DNA of 64,000 nt from Lepidostoma basale. Taxonomy: Eukaryota; Arthropoda; Insecta; Trichoptera; Lepidostomatidae. The position numbers were made by a program, and so were the translations under genes. This document shows, in pieces, positions 50,701-62,700 of the stretch; within the stretch, counting starts at the first letter, position 1, and the number at the start of each line of letters is the position of its first letter. The DNA lies in assembly GCA_022606425.2 (NCBI GenBank), contig JAHDVF020000240.1, forward strand, positions 4,177,501 to 4,241,500, read 5' to 3'. The notes beneath the pieces are model-generated. The model saw only the letters and a program-made list of their open reading frames with translations. It made no database searches and was not told the DNA's origin.

Positions 50701-53700
50701 GAATGTTCTTCTTATTCTCCTCCCTCATGATTGAGGGTTGTGTCCATCCTGTAATTGGCTTTTCGCCAGCCATGGTCCAACGAACGGCATTTGACACTGT
50801 TTGGGGCCAATAGATTTTGAATATTGAGCGAAGGCACCTATTTATATACACCTGGATTTTTCCAATAACGTCCGCGGTAGATTTCCAAGTCTCACATCCG
50901 TACAGCAGTACGCTTTTAACGCTACTGCTGAATATTTGGAGCTTGAGCTTTCTCGAAATGCTACTGGAACGCCATACAGGGCGAAGCATAGTGAAAGCCA
51001 GTTTATTATTAGGTGTATAACTTTGCTTCCGCCGTTTTGCAATAGATGGCAGTAGCGGTAAGTGGTAGTTGGAATAAATAGATCATAGATGTCATACAAT
51101 AAGCTTAAGTATTTGTAAACATAACGCCATCGAAATATTAGTCGATTTGTGTCTGCATCATAAAGTTATTGCCGATTAAACATGTCAGCTTACGAGCCAA
51201 ATTCTCATCATTTGCGGGAGGTTTTAATTTTATGCTTTAATATGAAAAAATCTGCGGCTGAGGCTCATCGAATGCTCTCATATACCTATGGTGAGGCCGC
51301 TATTAGTGAAAGAACGTGCCGAGAGTGGTTTCAACGCTTCAAGAACGGTGATTTTAACATCGAAGACCAGCATGGCGGTGGAAGAGAGAAGGTTTTCGAA
51401 GATGCAGAATTGGAGGCATTACTTGATCAAGACTTAACACAATTACCACAATTAGATAAATGCTGCCCAAAAGATGGGAGAAAGTAGTGGCCAGCGATGG
51501 ACAATACTTTGAATCATAAATGTATAACCAGTTTTTTACGATAAAGCCTCGAATTTCGGAAAAAAAAACGGCGGAAGCAAAGTTATACACCTAATAAAAT
51601 AAATAAATAAAAAGCATATGCAAACCTTTGGATTGTTTTAAGGGGTTATTTAAAAGAACAGTGAAAATTTTATATGTGGAATATAAATTAAATAAACACA
51701 AAAGTCCGGATCGTCCAGCTGACAACATTTGCACCATCTAAATGAACATTATGTGTTATATTATTGTTATTTTATTTTATATTATTTGTTTAAGGTTTAT
51801 TTTGCTGACGTTGGACGATCAAAGTGTGCGCGGGAGATGCCTATTGGTGGCGATGAGGTTCGAAACCCATCACACCGTGTCTCCCGCGGGGGCAAAAAGA
51901 GAGGGATGGAGTGCCGCATTGTCAAAGTGTGGCAGTCCATTCTTTTTGCCTACCCCTTCGGAGAGACGGCGTGATGGTTAGTTAGATAGTTAGTTATTTT
52001 ACAAACCTTTGTGGTGGAAGGCCGCATCTGCAGGGAGAGGCATTGCTGCGATGGACCCGCGGTGGCCAGAGGTCGCAGATTAATCGCGGTTTGGGCGATT
52101 CTACGCCTTTTTCCATTAGTTGACACCTGTAATATAATTTATTCATACAAAGATCACAAATATTACCAGATGCTTCAATCCAAGTCGTCGTCAGTAACCT
52201 CACAATTACATAAAAATTATTATTCTTCAAGATAACTTTTTTTTTTAATTAAAAAAAGATACAAATACTACTAACAAAAATAAACACAAAAGGTCTGTCT
52301 GCTGAGGACATATTAAGATGGGGAAGAAGCAGAAGGCGCTTAAGGAGAGACCACGTGGACCGCATGGAGAATACAAAAATAAAACTAACTAACCATCACA
52401 CCGTCTCCCCGAAGGGTTAGGCAGAAAGAATGGATTGCCACACTTTACTTTCCTGCCATATTTCTCTCGCTTCCTCAACATTCTTAAATCGTGTCATTCA
52501 CGCGTGTTGATTTCTCTGACTCCCCACGTGGCCGACATTCAATATTTGATTTATTTGATCGAGGCACGTTTTCCTCGGTCTTTCTCTATTTCTAGTTCCA
52601 TTTACATTGTTAACAAATAGTTTTTTTTTACCATTCTTTCTTCATTCATTCTTTCCATGTGTCCAAACTATCTTAATGATCCTTTCATTATTTTGTTCAT
52701 AACACCATCATTCACACCGCATTCACTTCTTATATTTTCATTCCACACTCTATCATACACAGAGTATCCACACATTCGTCTAAGAGATCCTCATTTCTAC
52801 TGCATTTATTCTACTTTCATCCTTCTTTTGCCAGTTCCATGCTTCGCTTCCATACATAAGAGTCGGTAGAAGAACACCATTGTGCACTGCCATTCTAGCT
52901 TTTTTGGATAGGTTTTTGTTTGCGATGACAACTTTAAGTGCACCATTCACTTTGTTGCCTGCCACAACCCTTCTTTCAATATCCCTCTCCACTCTCCCAT
53001 CTCTTGTAAACATACTACCTAAATACACAAACTCAACTACTTGCTCCAAATTTTCACCATTCACGCTAATGTTACAGACTGTCATGGTTTCTTCCTTTTC
53101 AAAAATCATTACCTTGGACTTATTGACATTCATCATCAGATCATTTCGCATGCATACCTCATACATACGATTCACCAGGACTTGTAGTTCATGCTTGTTG
53201 TCTGCAAGTAGGACAGCGTCATCCGCATACAAGAGACAGCTTACTGACACTCATTTTGCACCTACATCCAACCCATAAACCATACACAGAGTATATACAC
53301 ATTCGTCTAAGAGATCTCATTACTACTGTATTTATTCTACTTTCATCCTTCATTTGCCAGTTCCATGCTTCGCTTCCATACATAAGGAAATACATAAGGA
53401 GAATACAAGAACAGTCCACCATCACAAACAGGTCAAACGACCTAAACTAAGAGGAAGAAGAATAAGATATTATTAAAACTCCATTAACACAGGACTGATG
53501 GCGTTTGAGAACCTTTACTTTAATTCAACCGTTGGCAGTCACATATGACTGCCACGGCGTGATACGTGTTAACCCATTGCAACACAAAGCCAGCGAAAGG
53601 CCGGCCAAGGTCAATTTGTCACTGAAGTGAGTCACGCCGGTTTGTCTTTGAAGTGATTTTTTTTACATTAAAACTGAATGACAATAGCTTTATTCATTAA

Positions 53701-56700
53701 AATGTTATTGATTTCATAATAAAATGTAATAATCACAATTTATTTTACATTATTTATTACAAAATATTACGATATTTTAACATCTGTCAATTCCTCCAAA
53801 ATGGCCAAACGCACTCATAAACAAACTCATCGCGCTTGTAATATTTCATCAAATGAGGATGAAATACAGCGAATCTTTTTGGAAAGTGGCAGTGAGAATG
53901 AAGTTGATGCTTATTCTAGTGATTTTACGCCTTCAAACAATGCCAGAATGCTTTAAAGCTTATCCGTCTCTTCCAAAACTACCTGGGGATGAGCCATAAT
54001 GATCTAGCTTACGAACAAAATACAATTATGATTTTATGTTTTACCTATTTTTATTTTGTGTGTAATTTAGTCTTAATGTTATTGTAATAAAAAAATTAGT
54101 CAAAATTAAATAGTGTGTTGTATGAACAAATTATGTCATCTTTATTAGTGGTGCAATGGGTTAATAACCCTTTCAACCAAAGAAGAAAAATATTGTAGAT
54201 ACTCACATCTTCAAGAATAAAGATCCAGTCTTTGTCCTCAAGCTCATTGGTGCGTTGATCTCTGAACAGTGTAACGGCTATGGTGTGATTGTCCGGTACG
54301 GCCCAAATCACGCTGCCTCTGAAAACGTTAAAGAAAAATCATGTAAATTTATATACACAACGCATGCTTTTTGCAGATATAATAATAGCAGGCAAGACAC
54401 TGAGAGATCGCGCGAAGAACATCAGAATAAGAGAGATATGTGAGGTTGAGGATATTATAAGATGGAGCAGACAGCGAAAAAGGGACTGGTACGGCATGTT
54501 CAAAGAATGGACACCACCAGACTCCCCTATATTGCATTGCATAATCAGCCTCATGGGACTCGTCCTCGAAGAAGGGTAGGGGCAGGCAACAAAGTGAACG
54601 GTGCACTTAAAGTTGTCATCGCAAACAAAAACCTATCCAAGAAAGCTTGGCAGTGCACAATGGTGTTCTTCTATCGACCCTTATGAATGGCAGCGAAGCA
54701 TGGAACTGGCAAAAGAAGGATGAAAGTAGAATAAATGCTGTAGAAATAAGATGTCGAATGAAAATATAAGAAGTGAATGCGGTGCGAAAGATGGTGTTAT
54801 GAACAAAAGAATGAGAGGATCATTAAGATGGTTTGGACATTTGGAAAGAATGAATGAAGAAAGAATGGTAAAAATATATATATGTTAACGATGTAAATGG
54901 AACCAGAATAGAGGAAGACCGAGGAAAACATGGCACGGTCAAATAAATCAAATATTGAATGTCGGCCGTGTGAGGAGTCAGAGAAATCGACGCGCGTGCA
55001 TGACACGATGTATGAATATTATTATTATTATTATCTTGTTGAATCGCTCTGTACATTACGACAGCATGAGCCAAATCGGTGTAAGGGGTATTATAGCTAT
55101 CATAGTGATTCTCATGACATGCGATAGGTAGCTAATCTATCGCCATTTTATTGTCACGTGAATTCTACACCAGACCAAAGACAGTGTGACAATCACACTG
55201 CCATCGGAATCGAACCCGGAACCTTCGGGGTGGCAGTCAATGCACTTACCACTCGGCCACGAAGGTCAGACAGAGGAAGCGAGAGAAATATGTCAAGAAA
55301 GAAAAGTGTGGCAGTCCATTCATTCTGCCTACCCCTTCGGAAAGACGGCGTGATGGTGAGTTAGTTATGTTTATTCCGCCAATATTTGAGTTTGTATTCC
55401 AGACCTTGAAAACAATCCCGGAACAACACCCCGCAAGTGACACATTCCCAGCTATGCCGTGAAGCGTGTCGACTCGTACAGTACGCGTTATTGTTTTAAA
55501 ATTGGACTAATTATATTTTGGCCGGTGACCAAATCGGATATTTCTTCCTCTAAACGGTCTGCCAAGAAAGTGAAACAGGATGGAAATACACACGACACGT
55601 GATGAGAGAGTCGTTCTCGCTTCATTCAGAGAGATTGCTGATCAAAATAAAACATGTCAACACATTAATTATACCTATATGAACAAGTGTATGAAAGAGG
55701 TGAAAGGGTTGGATGCAGGTGCCAAAATGAGAAGAATGTCAGTAAGCTGTCCGTTGCATTATTATTATTATTATTATTATTTTTAGATAAACTTAAGGCG
55801 TTACACACTGTGGAATTCCATAATTAACCCTTAACGTACCGTGTTAAAAAAAAACGCTCGCTCCCATGTGGTCAATTCAGTTTACCGCTAACTTTATCTA
55901 TAAATATCAAGCATATGACTCGATGAATCAAAATTTAATTTATGTCATCTTGTAGGGAATTTCATTAGGAATAGATCGATATCTATAACATACGAGTACA
56001 TGGATTATTTGGAAAACATATCATTATTAATTTTTTTCTGGAACCATGCGATTTCTGATAGAGAATGACGAGACAGCATATGAACAACTGACACCAAGTA
56101 TGAACTTGTCTCGCCCCGCCGCGCCGTGGCGCTATAATTTTACGTATGATAAAGGCACCTAGGCAAAATGTATACTACGTTCAAGACAACGAGTACGTAT
56201 TAATATTTGTCCCTTTTGGTAAAGTGTTAATATTTTCACAGTTCTGATATTATTAAGTTGCGTGCTGCGTTTCCGTCCACAATCGGTATTATTACGTATG
56301 AGAAAAGGCCAAACATATAATTTATAATACGTTCAAAACAGCGAGTAAGTATTTGTCACTTTTGATAAAGTTGTAAATATTAGCAAAACAAATTCTACCT
56401 TAACACGAATGAAGGTGAGGGCAGTCTTAAAAATTTTTTTTTTTGGGATGAAGGAAGTAATTTTTTGCTTTTTTTTATTACGAAATATTGAGAACACTTC
56501 AATGGAGGATTACAATTTTTTTATAATATTAGGGTCCATAGGTTTTAAGAAAATCAACTTTAAATTGGCAGTGGAAACTCAATTGACCACATGGCAACGC
56601 GACGGTTAAAACACGTTTTTTCCACTTTTGAGTTGCGAACGATATAAACTCATATCGTTATCCCGATGATGAAGGTGTAAGCCTTCGAAACATGTCGAGA

Positions 56701-59700
56701 AAAATAAACTCAAAAGTGGAAAAAAACAGTGTTTTAACTAACTAACTAACTAACTAACCATCACGCCGTCTCCCCGAAAGGGTAGGCAGAAAGAATGGAC
56801 TGTCACACTTTTACTGATGCGGCACTCCATCCTTCTCTTTTCGCTCCGCGGGAGACGCGGTGTGATGGGTTGCGAACCTCATCGCCACCAATAGGCATCT
56901 CCCGCGCACACTTCGATCGTCCAACACCCACAAAATAAATCTAAAACAAATAATATAAAATACAATGATATAAAATAAAATAACAAAATAAAAATAATTT
57001 AATACAAAATGTTATTTTTAGATGGTGCACATTTGTCTATTTAATTTATGTTCCACGAATCCACCGTTTTTTAAATTTAGCACATAATGTAATAACACAT
57101 AATGTTTTTCCGATGTTGCACATGTTGACATGGACGATCCGGACTTTTGTGTTTATTTAATTTATGTTACACGTATCCACCGTTTTTTAAATTAGCTGTT
57201 ATATGATTTAATTAATGTTCCACGTATCCACTTTTTTTATTTGGCAGTAATTAGGCACTTAAAACCAACCAACACAGTGTTTTAATTAATAAAAATTCGT
57301 CAACATCTGTTCTAGTTCTATTATTATTATTATTAATTTGTTGAATCGCTCTTTACATCATGACAGCATGAGCCAAATCGATGTAAAGGGTATTATAGCT
57401 ATCATAGTGATTCTCGTGACATGTGATAGGTAGCGGAACGGAGTTGAATTAAGAAGGAACAATAAAGAAAGTGTACGTAAATGACGTAAACGGAACAAGA
57501 AATATTGGAAGACCGAGGAAAACTTGACACGATCAAATCAATCAATTGCTTAATCGGGTCGCCTCGGAGGTCGACATATTTCGGATCAGGGATACAATGT
57601 CAATGTTATGATTATTTCTAATTCTTAAGCTTATTTTTATTTTTTCATGCTTCACTTTTAAATTCTCATAATGTAATTGCAAACGATCTGGAAATATGTC
57701 TGTAATGTTTGTAATTTTTATTAAAATAAATGAAAATATGAAAATGAATGTCAGCCACGTGAGGGGTCAGAGAAATATGGATTCTGTTTGACCAGATTTT
57801 AAATGAAGATGGACATACTTCAACGGCTCTTTCATGGATGGCTCCCAGTCCAACGGCTCCGATATGACACGCCTGGACCTGCGCGACCACACCACACTCA
57901 GCTTGTTGGGCTTCCTGTAAATGGACACAAAACAATGAGAAACAAGACTTTTTTTTAGGATGATGAGAAAAGTATTAATACAAAATATTTTGACAATTTG
58001 AATTTCATAATAACAGCAATCACAATATAACCTAACTAACTAACTAACAATCACAACGTCTCAGAACGAATTAACCACCACACAGTTCTTCCTGACATAT
58101 TCCTCAATATTCATACATCATGTCATGCACGCATGTCGATTTCTCTGACCTTATTAAAGGAATTTTATTTACTAACTAACTAACTATCATGCCGTTTCCC
58201 CGGTTACACCGAAGGGGTAGGTAGAGAGGATGGATCGCCACATTGTTCTACCCTGACATAACTCTCGCACCTCTTCTACATTCACACATCGTGACATGCA
58301 AGCTCGTCGATTGTTCCTACTTCGATTATGGCCGCCTTTCAATAATTGATTCATTCGGTCATGCCATGTATTCCTTGGCCTTCCTCGACATCTTTTCCCA
58401 TTCACACTACTTGTATATATCTTTTTAATCATTCTTCCCTCATCCATTTGTTCCATATGTCCAAACCGTTTTAGTGACCCTTTCTTGATTTTATTTATCA
58501 CGCATTCATTCACTTTACATTCCTTTCTTACTTCATCTTTTGATATTCTATCATACATTGTTTTTCCGCACATTCTTCTTAGTGACCTCATTTCTACGTC
58601 ATTTATCCTACTTTCATCCTTCTTCTGCCAACTCCAAGCTTCACTTCCATACATATGGGTCGGCACTAGAACTCCATTGTGCACTGTCATCTTTGCTTCA
58701 GTGGATATATTTCTATTTGCGGTAATGACTTTGAGTGCACCATTTATTTTGTTTCCAGCTCCAATAACTTGGTAAATTAAATTAAAAAACGTATCACAAT
58801 TGTATTTTTATTTTACGCTACAGCTGTTTCATCAACCTATTTTGACATCATCAGGTGTTGCAATAACATATCAAATGTCAAATGTTCGTGATTTTTTTAA
58901 CCTTTGTGTGTTTGTTCCTATGTCAATTTGAATAATTTCTTTGATATAATTTTGAAATTCTTGTTAGAGTTGAGTTAGGCACCTAATTATTTCAATTAAA
59001 AGATTGGTTAGTTACTATTTATGCGAGAAAATTGACATAGGAACAAATACACATAAAGGTTTGAAAAATTATAAATATTTGCCAACCAGCAACTAGCACA
59101 TGTATCTACGATGAGAGATCTCGGGATCATCTATGAGAGTAGGCTGACTTTTCGTGCCCATATCGAGAGGATTTGTGACACTGCACTGAGGATTTTGGGG
59201 TTCATCGTCCGGACCGGAAGAGTTTTCAGAGATCCCAATGTGCTCAGAGTTCTATACAACGCGTTGGTTCGGAGCACACTCGAAAGTGGTTCTGTGATAT
59301 GGAGTTCTCACGAGGCGAGATATTCCGTTATGCTGGAGAGGGTTCAGAAAAAAACTCTGAGGTATCTCTACATGAGGGAGAATGGTAGTTATCCGTGGCT
59401 GACGTCTAATAACCCACTTCTTTAGATTAATCAGAGGATACTTCGAGAACTCGACCGTACTGGAGGATGTTGATCTTTTTGTCCCCTATAGTTATCTCCG
59501 ACAGCGACAGCACAGATTGTTTTACCTACCGGCCGCCAGAACTCCTGAACGCGGTCTCCTTGGAGATCGATGTCTTTCATATTAGTGAAAGTACGTTCAG
59601 GGGACAAATACTCTTGACTTTAGAGAGTATCTTGTCCTCCTAATGTCCAACCATCAGTAATGCATTTCTGGTATTATGTATATATATAATATTTTATAAC

Positions 59701-62700
59701 TGTTAATGCAAAAACTTTGTTTTCACGATTGTATTTATTTAACGACAGCTGTTTCATCAACTAATGTTGACATCATCAGGTGTTAACACCTGATGATGTC
59801 AACATCGGTTGATGGAACAAGTGTCGTAAAATAAATACAACAACAACAACAACAAACCATCACGCCGTTTCCCGCAGGGGTAGGCAGAGAGAATGGACCG
59901 CCACACTACTCTATCCTGGCAAACTCTCTAGCTTCCTCCACATTCATACAATGAGTCATACAAGCACGTCGATTCCTCCGACTTCTAATATGACCAACCT
60001 TTAAAATTTGATTAATTTGGTCATGCCATGTTTTCCTCGGTCTGCCTCGACTTCGTACCCCATTTACATCATTAACGTATACTTTCTTAACCATTCTTTC
60101 TCCATCCATGCGTTCCATATGTCCGAACCAACGCAGCGATCCTTTCATAATTTTGTTCATAATACCTTCTTCCGCTCTACATTCCTTTCTTATATCAGCA
60201 TTTGAGATTCTGTCGTATATCGTTCTACCACACATACGTCTTAGGGACCTCATCTCTACCGCATTTATTCTACTCTCATCCTTCTTTTGCCAGTTCCATG
60301 CTTCGCTTCCATACATTAAGGTTGGGACCAGAACTCCATTGTGAACGGCCGTTTTCGCTTTCATTGATAAATTCTTGTTTCCAATAACTATTTTTAAAGC
60401 TCCATTCACTTTGTTACCCGCACCAACCCTTCTTTCGACGTCACTATCCGTTCGGGCATCTGCTGTGAACATGCTACCTAAATACACAAATTCCTTCACC
60501 TGTTCCAAGTTCTCTTTGTTCACACTTATATTACAAACTGTCATTTGCTCTTCCCTTTCGAAAACCATCACCTTTGACTTTCTGACATTCATCATTAAAT
60601 CATTTGACTTGCATACCTCATACATAAATACAATATTGATATAAAACAAAGTTTTTGCATTAACAGTTATAAAATGTTAAAATATCATAGTGTTTTAGCC
60701 AAAACAATGGACTATTTATATAATATTTGACCTGTACTCAATAGATGCCTTAAACATTTATGCTGTTTATAATGTCTTTTGTGTAAATAAACTGATTTGA
60801 TTTGATTTGAGAGGCGGCGTGATCGTCAGTTAGTTTTCTATATTTCTAGTGCAAAAAAAATATCTGATATAAAGAGTATTATTTTTTCAATGATAAAATG
60901 AATGCGTTTGACTATAAAAATAATGATAAACACTTATCATGAATCAGATAAAATCTTGCGTATAATCGAAACGAGAAAAAATATGAGTTAAGCGAATTAT
61001 CGGGAAAAAGTACTTTGAAATCATAAACAAATAAACTAACTAACCTCTGCATGATACCAATGCTAAAGGAAAGGAAACGTTCACTCCGAACAGCAGAAAC
61101 AAATGAAAACAACATCGCGATACCAGTCAGAGCTAATAAAGCAAGTTTCTACGATCATACTTTTAACATTAACGATGGATATTGAAAGAAGGGTTGGGGC
61201 AGGCAACAAAGTGAATGGTACACTTAAAGTTGTCATCGCAAACAAAAACTTCTATATACGCCATACTTTGTGTTATTATGATGATTTATTTCTATTTTTC
61301 TTTTTTATACACTTTGTATATACAACAGCCCCTTATTTACAGTGCACAATGGTGTTCTTCTACCGACCCTTATGTATGAAAGCGAAGCATGGAACTGGCA
61401 AAAGGATGAAAATAGAATAAATGCAGTAGAAATGAGATCTCTTAGACGAATGTGTGGATACTCTGTGTATGATAGAGTGTCGAATGAAAATATAAGAAAT
61501 GAATGCGGTGCGAATGATGGTGTCATGAACAAAATAATGAAAGGATCATTAAGATGGTTTGGACATATGGAAAGAATGAATGTAAATGGAACCAGAATTA
61601 GAGGAAGACCGAGGAAAACGTGGCACGATCAAATAAATCAAATATTGAATGTCGGCCACCTGAGGAGTCAGAGAAATCGACGCGCGTGCATGACACGATG
61701 TATGAATGTTGAGGAAGCGAGAGAAATATGTCAGGAAAGAAAAGTGTGGCAGTCAATTCTTTCTGCCTACCCCTTCGGAGACGGCGTAATGGTTAGTTAG
61801 TTAGTTAGTTAAGTACTTTGAAATCATAAATAAATAAACTAACTAACCTCTGCACGATATCCATGCTAACGGAAAGGTAACGTTCACTCTGATCAGTAGA
61901 AACAAATGAAAACAACATCGCGATACGAGTCAGAGCTAATAAAGCAAGTTTCTACGATCGTACTTTCAACATTGCGGATCCGTTGGTATAAAATATCCTC
62001 CATGTTAGTATTAAGTATGGTAATAGCGACATTAAACTAATGGATAGTCAAATGATTTTATTGAAATCTCTTGATGGTAGTTCATTTTAAATAAAAATTA
62101 AATAAAACAATGTCTTTTAACTTGTCATCCACAATGTCATCCACTTTTGTTTTTATTTCGACAGCGACCGGTTTCGCCAGGCTCGCTGGCATCGAGGCAT
62201 CCAGTATGACGATGCCAACGAGTCTGGCGAAACCGGTCGCTGTCGAAATAAAGACAAAAAGGAAGTAAAAAACATTGTTTTTATTTAATTATTAATTAAG
62301 TCTAAGCGCAAGGTCGACAGCCGTTTACATCAGGCTAGGCTTGCATTTAATAAAAGGTCGAAAATAATAGAATCAAATAATATAGACCTAAAACTGAGAA
62401 TACTCCTCATCAAGACCTATGTATGGAGTATCTTGATGTACGGCTGCGAGACATGGTGCCTATCCGAAAGAGATAAACGGAGACTAAAGCCTTTTGAGAT
62501 ATGGTCCTATAGAAGACTATTAGGAATTTCCTGGAGAGACCACATCACAAATGAGGAGGTTCTCCAAAGAATCGAAGGTCGTCAAACAAATCTTCTTCTT
62601 CTGATGCCTTGTCAGGTCCCCCCAACGTCAGCGATCACTGCAGCGAAAGCATCCCTGTCCTGCGGCACTTGGAACAGGTTCTCAACTCTTATAATTCCTG

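Larger units (their letters stand above)
59695..60716. mobile_element. Inserted element with 33-bp terminal inverted repeats and hammerhead-like cores
   Basis: 1022 bp flanked by the 12-bp direct repeat TATATAATATTT (59683-59694, 60717-60728). Inverted repeats of 33 bp lie at 59691-59723 and 60643-60675 (core actgttaatgcaaaaacttt). It contains the head-to-head hammerhead-like pair and an RTE copy. Confidence 0.75.
59093..60815 (+). mobile_element. jockey-like LINE 3' part interrupted by a 1-kb insertion
   Basis: 59093-59694 encodes DLGIIYESRLTFRAHIERIC, LRVLYNALVRSTLESGSVIW and the LYMRENGSYPW region, then the 3' UTR. It resumes at 60717 with atttgacctgtactcaatag and ends in the (GATTT)n tail at 60815. 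Confidence 0.9.
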
